This document shows positions 1-9,660 of a DNA stretch of 64,000 nucleotides, piece after piece. The notes beneath the pieces are model-generated. The model was not told the DNA's origin, made no database searches, and saw nothing but the letters and a program-made list of their open reading frames with translations. This DNA is from Tritrichomonas musculus (taxonomy: Eukaryota > Parabasalia > Tritrichomonadida > Tritrichomonadidae), in assembly GCA_039105265.1 (NCBI GenBank), contig JAPFFF010000005.1:2217501-2281500 (forward strand), written 5' to 3'. Position 1 is the first letter of the stretch. Each line of letters opens with the position of its first letter. The translations under genes were made by a program, and so were the position numbers.

Positions 1-1
1 G

Positions 2-460
2 TTCAAATATATGGGTTATATTGGCGCTTATCTTATTGTTGCTGGCGTCGATTTCCAAGGACCTTCAGCTTATACAATATATGCAAATGGTTCTTGCTCT
101 AAGTCTCCATTCACAACATTAGGAAGTGGTTCAATGGCTGCTGTTTCAGTCCTCGAACAAAGATGGAGGTCTAAAATGTCAGAAGCCGATTGCAAAGAAC
201 TTGTAGCAGATGCTATTGAAGCCGGTATCACAAATGATCTTGGTTCTGGTTCTTGCGTCAACTTATGCGTTATTAAAAATACAGGACACGAATATATATC
301 ACATTACCGTGTAACAAATGAAAGGCAATTCAGAATGAACATGCCTTCTAGAATCGGAACTGTCGAAGTTATTTCAACTGTTACAAAACCACTTCATGCA
401 AAAGAAGTACATTTAGATATTCTTGATGACGCACCTCCTGCTGAAGCCCCTGCCCAATAA
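2..460 (+). CDS. PSMB7: 20S proteasome subunit beta type-7 (beta2), 3' part
   Basis: This is the C-terminal part of a catalytic beta subunit of the 20S proteasome, the trypsin-like beta2 type. The frame is open to the left edge: codons before the first ATG (position 11) read FKY and continue into YIGAYLIVAGVD, matching the PSMB7 stretch YQGYIGAALVLGGVD. ATG 11 is therefore internal and the true start and catalytic N-terminal threonine lie outside the window. Further matches are the GSGSMAAVSVLE block (PSMB7 has GSGSLAAMAVFE), AIEAGITNDLGSGSCVNLCVI, and the C-terminal beta2-type tail that wraps around beta3. The family and orthology call is from recalled sequence; the truncation is directly visible. 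Confidence 0.93.
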   Translation, partial: FKYMGYIGAYLIVAGVDFQGPSAYTIYANGSCSKSPFTTLGSGSMAAVSVLEQRWRSKMSEADCKELVADAIEAGITNDLGSGSCVNLCVIKNTGHEYISHYRVTNERQFRMNMPSRIGTVEVISTVTKPLHAKEVHLDILDDAPPAEAPAQ

Positions 461-540
461 ACATTAATTACTTTATTAATTTAATACTTTCTTTTAATTC
501 AAAAAAACTATATATATATTAGACTTCATTTTCTTTATTT

Positions 541-1986
541 TTAATCTTCACTGAAATAATTACTCAAAAACACTTCAGCCATTTGAGATAATTGAGGACA
601 ATTAATATTAGGTGTTGTAATTAGTTCATTTAAAGCATCAATACCTTCTATTTCAATGAACTTCTCCTTAAAGAAATATACTCTGTCGTTTATTGAAAAA
701 ATTGAATACAATTTTTGGAGGGCATAAGAAACAAGATCATCATCATCAGTTCCTAATGCGCTTATAAAGAAATCAAACAAATTATTCTGATCTATGAGGA
801 TTGAAAGAGTATCTAAATTAACAAATGACACAATATCTAAAATACAATATAAAATTTCGCAACTTAACTTTACACTATGGTTACGCAAAATGCTCATAAG
901 TATTTTAATTATCATTATTTTGGTATCTTCATTTATTGATGGATTTTTATTTATGTAAACTCTAATAAATTTACAAGAGAGCGCAACAATTTTTGGGGTA
1001 ATTGATAATTGATCATCAAGAAGGAAATTGACAATTTGGGGTAATTGATCATCAAGAAGGAAATTGGTAAATTTTAAAATATTAGTCAAAATTGGAATTA
1101 TATATATTAGTTTTTTGACATTACGACTATTACACGAAAGACATTTTATCATCTGCTGTGCTAGTTTATCAATTTGAATGTTTTCAAAAAATGGCTGAAA
1201 ATCAGAAAAGATGTAAGTTAGTATTAAAACATAATAACCACTCTTTGTTGACTTATTAATAAAATTAAAAAACAATGATTGTACAAGTTCAATTAATTGA
1301 AATGTAATTGATTCATCACCATTATTTAAAGAAAGTTCAATCAAAAGCTGTAAAAGGGCATCATGAGATCCTTGATCAATTATTTTTGTTTGAGCATAAA
1401 ATGATAAAATATCCACTGATATATAATTAAGTATCAAATCACACTTGCCAGAAGAAAACTTTGCCAATTTCAATAAAGACATAATAATGAAATAAATTGA
1501 TGAAAAATTAAATGCTGATGGCCTTTGTGAAATCCCCTTATATAAAATATGAGAACATTGCTGTAAAAATCCGTTTTCGCAAAGATCATCAGCATATTCA
1601 GGAGACTTTGGTGTAATTAATGAACAAATAATACGAGATGCATAGTCTGAAATTTCGAAAATTGGACTAATAAGTAATTCAACTAGATTTAATGGAACTT
1701 TTGTTTTATTGAACGTTGGAAGATAAGTACGTGATATATACCTCGAAGCCAATTCAAAATCCTTAAGAGTTTGAATAAGCTCATAAAAAATATTTCTAGT
1801 CTCTGGAATAACTGGAAGTAGGTTATAGTCTCTATTTAAAATATTTTCGATAAAAAAAAAAATAGAAGGATCAATTTCCCAATCATATTCATTCATACCT
1901 TGGTTACTTCCATCATGTTGGCTCTTGATGAATTTTATATTATTCCCTTCATTCTCTTGGTCAATTGACGTATTTTTATAATCCAT
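541..1986 (-). CDS. ARM/HEAT-like repeat protein, function unknown
   Basis: A 481-residue, leucine/isoleucine-rich, largely helical protein with no signal peptide or membrane segment. Repeated helical pairs of about 40 residues suggest an armadillo-type superhelix, similar to other trichomonad ARM proteins and to the 463-residue protein at 31018-32409. The first 30 residues are polar and probably disordered. A 25-nt segment is duplicated in tandem with a 36-nt (12-residue) period at 1006-1066, giving two copies of the residues NFLLDDQL. The start is an ATG at 1986. It lies tail-to-tail with the PSMB7 gene. I cannot assign a specific function; importin-alpha-like folds are possible but no nuclear-localisation-signal-binding array is recognisable. 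Confidence 0.7.
   Translation of the reverse strand: MDYKNTSIDQENEGNNIKFIKSQHDGSNQGMNEYDWEIDPSIFFFIENILNRDYNLLPVIPETRNIFYELIQTLKDFELASRYISRTYLPTFNKTKVPLNLVELLISPIFEISDYASRIICSLITPKSPEYADDLCENGFLQQCSHILYKGISQRPSAFNFSSIYFIIMSLLKLAKFSSGKCDLILNYISVDILSFYAQTKIIDQGSHDALLQLLIELSLNNGDESITFQLIELVQSLFFNFINKSTKSGYYVLILTYIFSDFQPFFENIQIDKLAQQMIKCLSCNSRNVKKLIYIIPILTNILKFTNFLLDDQLPQIVNFLLDDQLSITPKIVALSCKFIRVYINKNPSINEDTKIMIIKILMSILRNHSVKLSCEILYCILDIVSFVNLDTLSILIDQNNLFDFFISALGTDDDDLVSYALQKLYSIFSINDRVYFFKEKFIEIEGIDALNELITTPNINCPQLSQMAEVFLSNYFSED
1006..1066. repeat. 36-bp-period tandem duplication inside the ARM gene
   Basis: Positions 1006-1030 and 1042-1066 are identical 25-mers, 36 bp apart. The duplication keeps the reading frame and adds 12 residues to the protein. 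Confidence 0.85.
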
Positions 1987-2060
1987 AAAATTCCTTGAAA
2001 GGATTTTTTTAAACGTAAAAACTTTTTTGAAAGAATATTCTTTCCCCTACAATAAATACT

Positions 2061-2087
2061 AAAAAAAAAAAAAAAAAAAAAAAAAAA
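2061..2087. repeat. 27-nt poly(A) tract
   Basis: An uninterrupted run of A in the 247-bp gap between the ARM gene and MED6. The flanks carry no protein-like relic that would suggest a retrocopy. Confidence 0.9.
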
Positions 2088-2233
2088 GACCATCATACCA
2101 GTCAATGTGAAATCAACTTATATAAATCAACTTATAAATAGTAGGATATAAGATAATTTGTAAGTTGATTTATGTTATGCATTAATTAAAAATGCAACTA
2201 CTAAACAAAGATCTTTTACTAAATTCTAAAATT

Positions 2234-2884
2234 TTATTGATTAACTTTCGTAATTCCAATTTGTGATAACAACTCATCAAGCAGTTTAGTCTGTAGTTTA
2301 AATTCATCTCCAAGTTCTACATTTATATTCTTAATTTCTGATTGATTAAATGTATAAGGCGTTTCTGTTTCGTCAGCTGCAATTTTCTTTCGATATCCTG
2401 TTTGAAGGTTCCACTCAAACATATTTTTAACTTCACGAATAGACTCTCTGACATGAAACATAGCTGATCTAATTCTACAACTCATAATTGAATACAAATC
2501 AGGCGCTTGATATATTGAACCATCAAGAATATAATATTTTGCAAGTGTACTTTTTTCGTTTCCTAACCGCTCAACTTTATCAATAATTACAAGTCCTTGC
2601 TCAATAATGACAACTTGATTTTCAGGTTTTTCTAATTCTTCTTTATCGAATGTTCGTCCATTTCTTAGACTTGCAAATGAAGGATAAAATGATATACCAT
2701 TTCTTTTATCAAGTTGGTCGAGTGGCCTGTTTTGCATTATTAATAACTCATTTACAGATGTTTTATCATAAAATCCACTGAGTCGAAAATAAGGCATGAT
2801 ATTTCTAATTGTCAAGCGATACTGTTTGATGAATTTTTCGTCACGGAAAAAGAAACTATTGGTCGATTCATCAGTAGAGTCCAT
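2234..2884 (-). CDS. MED6: Mediator complex subunit 6
   Basis: MED6 is a head-module subunit of Mediator, linking gene-specific factors to RNA polymerase II. The 216-residue product matches the family over two blocks: residues 13-50, with IMPYFRLSGFYDKTSVNEL (family consensus roughly NVLDYFSLSPFYDRTCNNE), and residues 116-130, KYYILDGSIYQAPDL (consensus YYIIDGVIYQAPDL). I chose the ATG at 2884. The frame stays open upstream to 2938 but the only extra initiator there is TTG, which is not credible for a eukaryote, and the block order fits the 216-residue form. The gene is head-to-head with CIAO2B, ATG-to-ATG spacer 60 bp. Confidence 0.88.
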   Translation of the reverse strand: MDSTDESTNSFFFRDEKFIKQYRLTIRNIMPYFRLSGFYDKTSVNELLIMQNRPLDQLDKRNGISFYPSFASLRNGRTFDKEELEKPENQVVIIEQGLVIIDKVERLGNEKSTLAKYYILDGSIYQAPDLYSIMSCRIRSAMFHVRESIREVKNMFEWNLQTGYRKKIAADETETPYTFNQSEIKNINVELGDEFKLQTKLLDELLSQIGITKVNQ

Positions 2885-2944
2885 TATATATAATAAAAAT
2901 TTTTCTTTACAAAAAGTGAAAAAAGAATAAAAGCCCAAAAATTA
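2885..2944. promoter_or_regulatory. Compact bidirectional promoter, MED6/CIAO2B
   Basis: Only 60 bp separate the two divergent start codons, so both transcription starts must lie here or inside the genes. On the MED6 side the spacer reads TTTTTTCACTTTTTG, compatible with the trichomonad initiator TCA(+1)Py(T/A). No clear initiator is visible on the CIAO2B side. Assignment is by position and motif only. Confidence 0.4.
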
Positions 2945-3424
2945 ATGCAATCAAATCCAAATCCCATTGTTTACGAGGCAGGGGAATATACCAGACAAAC
3001 TCCAGATGATATTGATTCACCAGATCGCGAACCAATTGACTCACTTGAAATTTATAATCATATCAGATATATTCTTGATCCTGAACATCCTTTGACCCTT
3101 GAACAACTCCATATTATTACTCCAGATGACATTAATGTTGATGATTCAAACGGTTCAGTTGACGTTATTTTTACCCCAACGGTTCCTAATTGCTCTCTAC
3201 CAGCAATCCTTGGACTTTGCATCAGAGAAAAACTTCTTCGTGTTTTACCCCTCCGCTTTCATTCAAAAATACATATCTCAGTAGCTAAAGGGAAGCACGA
3301 AAACGAAGAATCTATTAATAGACAACTTCGTGATAAAGAAAGATGCCTTGCGGCACTTGAGAGATCAACTTTACGTGATATGATTGAAAAATGCATTTAT
3401 AATGATGGCCCTAAAGAAATGTAA
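2945..3424 (+). CDS. CIAO2B: Cytosolic iron-sulfur assembly component 2 (MIP18/FAM96 family)
   Basis: CIAO2B acts in the cytosolic iron-sulfur targeting complex with CIAO1 and MMS19, delivering clusters to nuclear and cytosolic apoproteins. The 159-residue protein covers the whole family: [21 protein letters not shown] (human [21 protein letters not shown]), the [27 protein letters not shown] block with the conserved reactive cysteine at residue 83, and the [13 protein letters not shown] helix near the C-terminus. The start ATG at 2945 leaves a short acidic N-terminal extension typical of the 2B form. Trichomonads keep iron-sulfur metabolism in hydrogenosomes, so this gene marks the cytosolic/nuclear branch. 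Confidence 0.93.
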   Translation: [159 protein letters not shown]

Positions 3425-3656
3425 TAATTTATATGTTAAAATCTTATAAACAATAGAGTGTGTATTTTATAACATATTATTTTTGATGTATGTTTTAAAC
3501 CAAAATGTTACACATATAAATGCTTTTTCATTTTATGAATTAATTTAATTTAGATTAAAACAAAACGGAAAAAAACTTAAATTATTTTAAAGAGGATCTA
3601 TTTAAAAATAGATAATATTATATGAGAGAGAGAAATTTATATTCTTATATATTTAT

Positions 3657-4016
3657 TTATTCAGTTTTACGTTGCTGTTGGTTTTGGCGTTGCTCGGCTC
3701 TCTCACGCTGAAGCTTCAAAAACAAAGGAACACGAATACGTCTTGTAATTCTGCTACGAACACGAACAATACGTCTATGGCATGCACATGATACACAATA
3801 GAAACATTTTTGGTATGATTTTGGAAGTTCTACTTCTTTATAAATTGAAGCGTCCATAACATCTTTAGCTGATGATGAATCGACCATATTTTTACTCATA
3901 AATCGTTTGATAGCTTTATCGCGTGGAACCATTCTTCCACAATTAAGACAGTTAACAGTTTGTTTACGTCCAGCGTTCATTTTGGAACGACCATTATTTC
4001 TTCTCTTTTGGGGCAT
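3657..4016 (-). CDS. RPS26: 40S ribosomal protein eS26
   Basis: A small, basic zinc-binding ribosomal protein of 119 residues, the usual size. It has the eS26 N-terminus PQKRRNNGRSK, the first cysteine pair C23-x2-C26 followed by GRMVPRDKAIKRF, and the second pair C74-x2-C77 in CVSCACHRR, then an arginine-rich tail. In yeast and human the protein sits at the mRNA exit channel of the small subunit. It is head-to-head with the SNIP1-like gene, 75 bp apart. The stop codon follows a glutamine-rich end that replaces the proline-rich tail of animal orthologues. Confidence 0.97.
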   Translation of the reverse strand: MPQKRRNNGRSKMNAGRKQTVNCLNCGRMVPRDKAIKRFMSKNMVDSSSAKDVMDASIYKEVELPKSYQKCFYCVSCACHRRIVRVRSRITRRIRVPLFLKLQRERAEQRQNQQQRKTE

Positions 4017-4091
4017 TTGCTAAAAGGCCAAGAGTAACCGCTACATTATTCAATCATTTTATTTTGACCAATTATCAGTTGAATTTCATAT
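4017..4091. promoter_or_regulatory. Divergent promoter, eS26/SNIP1-like
   Basis: A 75-bp spacer between two start codons. On the plus side TCAGTT and TCATAT lie within 20 nt of the ATG and resemble the trichomonad initiator TCA(+1)Py(T/A). No TATA-type element can be separated from the general AT richness. Confidence 0.35.
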
Positions 4092-4616
4092 ATGAATAGA
4101 ATTTCGCGATTTCCTAGAGAAATCAAAGAAAAAACAGCAATTGAAAAACCAAATTGGAATATCCAATCTCTTTATAATGATAGACAATTAGTTCGAAATA
4201 AAAAGCTCACAAAATTTTTCATTCCATATGATTCAGTTGATCCAGATCAAATGTGGCAATTATATATTTTTGAAGACCAAGGTGAACAAACGTTCGAACT
4301 AAAGTTACCATCAACATTAATTGGAAGAGAAAGCTTTTGCGATGTAGTTTTAAAAGATTCTACTGTAAGTCGTCAGCATTGCGCAATTCAATTTCGAAGT
4401 GTACGCTCAAAAGATGAAGAAAATCCTCAAATTTTTATTAAGCCTTATATTTTTGATATATCATCAAAAGGTGGTACTTTTATTAATAATGAAAGAATTC
4501 CTCCAATGTGTTTTGTAGAATTACAACATAAAGATACACTTTCTTTTGCAAATTCAAGTGAAACTATTGTTATTATGCAAATTGCGGTTGAAAAAGAAAC
4601 TAATTCTGACGAATGA
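4092..4616 (+). CDS. FHA-domain protein of the SNIP1/Pml1/DAWDLE type
   Basis: A 174-residue nuclear-type phosphothreonine-binding protein. The C-terminal two thirds form a forkhead-associated domain: LIGRE at 76-80, SRQH at 93-96, QFR, KPYIFDIS, and GGTFIN at 127-132 (in place of the usual NGTFIN). The arrangement, with IQFR after SRQH and KPYI-D before the GTFIN loop, is that of SNIP1 and yeast Pml1, which act in pre-mRNA retention/splicing and small-RNA biogenesis. The N-terminal 50 residues are basic, like the linker of SNIP1 proteins. Trichomonads have few introns, so a splicing-linked role is plausible but inferred. Confidence 0.8.
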   Translation: MNRISRFPREIKEKTAIEKPNWNIQSLYNDRQLVRNKKLTKFFIPYDSVDPDQMWQLYIFEDQGEQTFELKLPSTLIGRESFCDVVLKDSTVSRQHCAIQFRSVRSKDEENPQIFIKPYIFDISSKGGTFINNERIPPMCFVELQHKDTLSFANSSETIVIMQIAVEKETNSDE

Positions 4617-4902
4617 TATAAAATGTGTTATTATATAATATTGTTGTTTCAATAAATTTCATAATTTTATGATTAATACAATTGTACTTAATATGCTGAC
4701 GAATATTCCAAAAGTTGAATTTTTTTTTATTTTTATTTTGTTTTTATTATTATTGTCATCTGTGAAATAAATTTTTTCGAAGCTTTTGTCTTGCTATGAT
4801 TAATAACGAATTACATAAAAATCTCATTACATATAAAAATTACCAATAAATTCCAAATTTATATTTTTTTACAGTCAAAATAATATATATATATATATAT
4901 TA
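4617..4902. other. Gene-free AT-rich spacer
   Basis: Non-coding AT-rich DNA between the FHA gene and the inverted-repeat element. It ends in an (AT)n run at about 4881-4902. I see no conserved reading frame or structured RNA. Confidence 0.6.
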
Positions 4903-5402
4903 AGGGTGTCCAAATTGGATATTTTAACCGTTTTTTGGATTTTTTTTTTTTAAATTTTGGATAACGGTTTTATTTTGAATTACTATTTGTCTATATAGAA
5001 TTATTAAAAAAACCCAATAAATTCTTTATTTTTGCATATTTTTGTGCATTTGTTGTTAATTAAATTAGTTATGCATTGGTTTTTTTGATTTTCTTTGATG
5101 CAAAATAAAGGAAATGCCAGAAATTACAAAAAATCCAAAAATATTAATGTAAACTATAGAATGGATTTTTTATATATCCATTCAATGGTTTATTTTGGAT
5201 TTTCTCAGAAAAAAATCCATTCAATGGTTTACAATATTCAAAAAAAATCCATTCTATAGTTTACATTATGAACTTTTTGAGAATAAAAATCCATTTATTA
5301 AAACTTTTGATTTATTATATGAAAAAATGAAAAATCCAAGCTGGATTTTTTTTCCATCCAGGATTACGGTTATCCTACGATAAAATCCAAAATGGACAGG
5401 AT
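4903..5402. mobile_element. 500-bp MITE-like element with TIRs and TA target site
   Basis: The ends are inverted repeats. The left end has TGTCCAAATTGGAT (within 4903-4923) and the right end, read in reverse, has TGTCCATTTTGGAT, followed on both arms by an AACCGT block within about 40 bp. Both ends abut TA dinucleotides (4901-4902 and 5403-5404), as expected for Tc1/mariner-type insertion into an (AT)n run. No transposase frame is present, so it is non-autonomous. The interior carries a perfect 26-bp inverted repeat (5146-5171 with 5242-5267) around two direct copies of a 17-mer (5176-5192 and 5215-5231). Exact ends are uncertain because the flanks are themselves AT repeats. Confidence 0.7.
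5146..5267. repeat. Central palindrome of the 500-bp element
   Basis: Arms 5146-5171 and 5242-5267 are perfect 26-bp reverse complements with a 70-bp loop. Two identical 17-mers (5176-5192 and 5215-5231) lie inside the loop. The structure would form a strong hairpin in single-stranded DNA or RNA. Confidence 0.85.
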
Positions 5403-5404
5403 TA

Positions 5405-5964
5405 TATATATATATATATATACTATAACAATCGCCTGATAAAAATATCATTATTTTTTCGAAATACTTATATCTCTTTTTTTAAAAAGTTTACCTATTT
5501 TAATTTTTGGCACTTTATAATTATAAACAAACAATCATAATTTTAATAAAATACCATATATTTGTTGCTACATTTGATATATTCTATTTTTTTTTTCTTC
5601 TCAAAATTCATATAAAAAATTCAAAGATTTCTGAACCTCATCAATTTTTTTGAATATTATTTTTGTAAAGAAGACCAAATATCAGTAGAAATAAATTTGA
5701 ATATATTTTATTGTGAAATATTTCTGAATATTTTTTTCAATTATTGACCAACTTTATAATGATATGATTTTATAATTTTGCTAAGATATTGGTTTTAAAT
5801 TATATAAAATATTTTAAAAAATATTTACAATTAAAATGTTATATAAAATATTCTGGAAAAATATGAAAAATATAACTTAAACATTAGTAAATTCTGGTTT
5901 TTATTTTTTAAAAAATTTCAATTACGTAAATTTTTTTGACTCATATCCTCAAAGCTTTGCAGAA
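5405..5964. other. Gene-free AT-rich spacer upstream of the HECT ligase
   Basis: About 560 bp of AT-rich DNA starting with an (AT)n run to about 5421. No credible coding frame. The last 30 bp contain TCATAT and CTCAAAG upstream of the ATG at 5965, candidate initiators. Confidence 0.5.
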
Positions 5965-8900
5965 ATGATTGCAGGGCTTAGGGGAAGTGAAAAAGAGAAG
6001 GAGAAAGCACTCCAAATTTTATCCGAAAAACTCATTTTTGGTGATCCTTCGTTAATGGAAGGGCTACCTTTACCAGAATTATGCTTTTCTTTACTTTCTA
6101 TTCTTGAAGGACAGCCATCAACAAATATCACAATATTAACATTACAATGCATAAACTCAATTTTACCAATCGATTTTACTGCCTCATTGTTTTTTTTAAG
6201 ATTTGGATTACTTAGACTCATTAACGAAATTCTAATACAAACAGATTCTGCTGAAGCAGGGGCTAATTGTTTTCGTATTCTCTCATTTTATACTCAAGAA
6301 TTACCAGCATTGATTCCAAATTCAATCGATATTCATTGCTTTATGAAATTTATGCCTATTCTCTCCCGGGTTGATCAACGAGAATGCATTTCTCTTCTCG
6401 CTAACATTACACCTCACATACACACAGGATCTTTAGCTCCACTTTTTCCTTTTTTGATTAAATTTATTCAAGATGATGACGACTTTATTCGTAAAAAATC
6501 ATTGAATATTTTTGCTTCGATTATTACTGCACTACCAAATGTTCAGTTGCCTGAAAAAGCAATTGAAAATTTATCTGACCAACTTGAATCAGCTACAAAT
6601 TTTGAATCGTATTCTACGCTAATTCAAGTTCTTCGGTATATTTCCCAAACTCCTGAAAATGCAGTTTATGTGTCCAAATATTTACCTGATTTAACCACTT
6701 TATTATTTTCATATGATGATGCAAAGAGTGAATCTAATGTACTTGACATTTTGATTTCCATCATTCCAACTCCTCCTTTGCCAAAAGAACTATGGCCTCA
6801 TACATCAAATTGCTCTTCTAATAAGGAGGAAATTGTAAATACAATTCTTCCGGTCATTATTATATATATATGTGAAAAACAAACAAATGTTTATCATAGT
6901 ATTAAAGTACTAGCAGCATGTGCATCAATCCTTAATTCTTTTTCATGCGATTCAGCTTTATTAAACATTTTGCTTCATAAAGTTTACAGCCAAAAATGTG
7001 CACCTTATATAATTGAAATTGCTTCAAGTATTAAATCCAAAGAAGATGTTATTCGAAGTGGTTTACTCAAAAGTTTAATATCAGTCAAAGTTCAAAAATC
7101 ATTATCATCATGGTTTCATCAGAAATTGAATAAGCTGAAAGAACAATGCAAACCTTTTGCGAGAACAATTCCATCATCTATATTGAAAAGCAAAAATCTT
7201 AACGAAATTGTCCAATACATCGAAAAAGAGAAAATTTTTCCTTTTGAATTTTTCGAATCAAAACTTATAGAAAAAGTTACAAGTTTATATGCGCAAACCC
7301 CGATAGAATTATCACCTTACATTGATGAATTAGGCATTCGTTGTCTTGATTTTCTTAAATTTCCAAAAACCGATATTAAATCAAATACACATTCAGTTTC
7401 AAAAATGGTTGTAAAATTTTCAGTTAACAGTCCAAGAGGACCATTAAGTGAATGTCAACTTCCTATCCACTCAGATTTCCTCATGATTGAAGGTTGGTAT
7501 AATTTTAGATATAATCCTGGTTGTGTGGATCGCTTAAAAACAGCAATACAAGACAACTACCTTCTTCAAATGATGATTGAAATCGATGAAGATTTGACAA
7601 AATCACACATGCGATTTGCCATATTCAGTCGAGCCTTTCAAGTAGACGGCTATAATAAATGTTCTTTTAAAATAGCAAATAAAACTTTTTCAGCATACGA
7701 TAACTTGACGTATATGTTATCAAAAGTTTGTCCAGATATATCTTTATTAAGTTCAACTCGATTTGAAGTGAATATTATTCATGAAGAAGCTCATCGCTCT
7801 GCTTTTGAAGTTGAAAACATAAATGATCCATCACTTCAAAAAGTTATTACTTTCATGAAGACTATTCATACAAGAATGAAAAATGAAAAATTTGCCAAAC
7901 ACGTCTACTCAAAGCTAGATAATCCATTAATGACACTTACATTAAAATCTCCTTCGGTTCAGATGATGTATGAAGCCCCATTTTTGTTTTCTTATGAACA
8001 GCGTCGCTTTTTATTTAAGACAGTTGCATTTGATACGGTATTTGGCCTTAAGTATATTCATGACAATTTTCCAGGAGAAGCTGATAAAAAGTGCAAAGTT
8101 TCAATATCATCGATAAAATGCACAATAACACGTGATCTTACTTTTGAATACGGCTGCTTTTTGCTGAGTAGGATTGGTCCTGGAAGATTAAGGACTGATT
8201 TCGTTTTTGAACAAGATCTTGGATTTGGTCCAGGCGTTACACAAGAATTCTTTACAGTCATGTCTCGTGAATTTTGCAAGCGTAAAGCAAAGATGTGGCG
8301 CGATAATAGTGTAATTAATCCTGAATCAGAATTTGTTCAATATGAAGGCGGTCTTTTCCCATCAGCTGATGCGGATAATGGTCTTCTTGAAATATTAGGC
8401 ATACTTTGCTCAAAGGCTGTCATAATGGAGAAATTGGTTGATATTCCATTTAGCTCTTCTTTTTTCAAATTCATCTTAAAAGGTGAAATTTCGATCGAAG
8501 AAGTAGATCCAATTATGGCTGAGTCGCTTAAATATCCGGAAGGATTTTACGATTTACCATTCGTTTATCCTGGAACAAATGTAGAATTGAAAAAAGGCGG
8601 AAATTCTATTTTTGTTGATGAAAATAACGCTGCAGAATATGTCCAATTGTTGAAGGACTTTACTTGTGGCTCCAAAATGCTTAAGAAGATATCTCATTTC
8701 ATTAAAACGTTTGAGATGAATCTTCCTCCAAATTCTTTATGCCTTTTTACACCAGATGAAATTGTGAGTATTATTTGCGGAAGTGAAGTTCACTTTTCTA
8801 AAGAGGAACTTCTTAAATATACAAAAATTGAACATGGATATACTGAACAATCTCCCGAAATTAACAATCTTTTTGAAATAATTGAAGAAATGTCTCCCGA

Positions 8901-9165
8901 AGATCAAAGAATGTTTTGCAAATTTGTGACCGGATGTAGCAGATTGCCAAATGGTGGTCTGAGCGGATTAAATCCACCTTTGACAATCGCAAAAAGAGTT
9001 CCTGAACTTAACAATAATCATGAAGTTCATCCAGATGATTTCTTACCTAGTGTGATGACTTGCACTAACTACTTCAAATTACCTCCATATTCAACCAAAG
9101 AAATAATGAAGAAGAAAATTATGGTGGCAATTAATGAATGCCAGGACTCTTTCCAATTGTCTTAG
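5965..9165 (+). CDS. HECT E3 ubiquitin ligase, UFD4/TRIP12 type
   Basis: A 1066-residue ligase that would take ubiquitin from an E2 onto a catalytic cysteine and pass it to substrates. Residues 1 to about 400 are ARM/HEAT-like helices. The C-terminal part, from about residue 700, is a HECT domain: DLGFGPGVTQEFFTVMSREF, a GGLFPS block, an FVTGCSRLPNGGLSGLNP block, and the catalytic motif PSVMTCTNYFKLP with the cysteine at residue 1033. The G-L-x-P-L and VTG(C/S)xRLPxGG features and the ARM N-terminus resemble UFD4/TRIP12, although the protein is about half the length of human TRIP12. The start ATG at 5965 is the first in the frame. Confidence 0.88.
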   Translation: MIAGLRGSEKEKEKALQILSEKLIFGDPSLMEGLPLPELCFSLLSILEGQPSTNITILTLQCINSILPIDFTASLFFLRFGLLRLINEILIQTDSAEAGANCFRILSFYTQELPALIPNSIDIHCFMKFMPILSRVDQRECISLLANITPHIHTGSLAPLFPFLIKFIQDDDDFIRKKSLNIFASIITALPNVQLPEKAIENLSDQLESATNFESYSTLIQVLRYISQTPENAVYVSKYLPDLTTLLFSYDDAKSESNVLDILISIIPTPPLPKELWPHTSNCSSNKEEIVNTILPVIIIYICEKQTNVYHSIKVLAACASILNSFSCDSALLNILLHKVYSQKCAPYIIEIASSIKSKEDVIRSGLLKSLISVKVQKSLSSWFHQKLNKLKEQCKPFARTIPSSILKSKNLNEIVQYIEKEKIFPFEFFESKLIEKVTSLYAQTPIELSPYIDELGIRCLDFLKFPKTDIKSNTHSVSKMVVKFSVNSPRGPLSECQLPIHSDFLMIEGWYNFRYNPGCVDRLKTAIQDNYLLQMMIEIDEDLTKSHMRFAIFSRAFQVDGYNKCSFKIANKTFSAYDNLTYMLSKVCPDISLLSSTRFEVNIIHEEAHRSAFEVENINDPSLQKVITFMKTIHTRMKNEKFAKHVYSKLDNPLMTLTLKSPSVQMMYEAPFLFSYEQRRFLFKTVAFDTVFGLKYIHDNFPGEADKKCKVSISSIKCTITRDLTFEYGCFLLSRIGPGRLRTDFVFEQDLGFGPGVTQEFFTVMSREFCKRKAKMWRDNSVINPESEFVQYEGGLFPSADADNGLLEILGILCSKAVIMEKLVDIPFSSSFFKFILKGEISIEEVDPIMAESLKYPEGFYDLPFVYPGTNVELKKGGNSIFVDENNAAEYVQLLKDFTCGSKMLKKISHFIKTFEMNLPPNSLCLFTPDEIVSIICGSEVHFSKEELLKYTKIEHGYTEQSPEINNLFEIIEEMSPEDQRMFCKFVTGCSRLPNGGLSGLNPPLTIAKRVPELNNNHEVHPDDFLPSVMTCTNYFKLPPYSTKEIMKKKIMVAINECQDSFQLS

Positions 9166-9660
9166 ATTTAGATTTTAATATCTGTAAATCTATTTATTAT
9201 TTGTTCTTTTTTATGAAATAAAAATACAATTTGTTTATGGATTAATTTATTAAATTTTGTTATGGAATTTTAATATATTCAATATATATTACTTTAATAT
9301 TTACTAAGAATTGTATAAAGATGAGCTTGACGCTACATAAATATCATCATTATAAGATTTAAAAAATTTATTTATGATTATCTTCTCTTAATATAAAAGA
9401 AAAATGAATGGTCTCAGCAATTAAATTTAAGAAACCTAATTGATAATTATGAAAATGGTTAAAAAATACCTGATTTTTGAATAATTTTTTTTAAATTGAG
9501 CAAAATTTCACATCAAATTATACAACATTTGAATTACAATAGAAATTTTATAATATCTTGATTAATATGAATCACCATTTCATCAAAGAACTCAATGAAT
9601 TTCAAAAGCATGATTTTCTATGAGCATTCAAATTTTCGGAACGTTTTTTATAAAATATAA
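9166..9660. other. Gene-free AT-rich spacer
   Basis: About 495 bp between the HECT ligase and CEP104. I see no reading frame, repeat pair or RNA gene that I can support. Confidence 0.5.

Noticed and set aside
11-13. ATG 11 as the start of the proteasome gene
   Set aside because: The frame is open upstream and the preceding residues FKY match the family, so the gene begins outside the window.
2885-2938. N-terminal extension of MED6
   Set aside because: It needs a TTG start, and the ATG at 2884 gives the normal family start.
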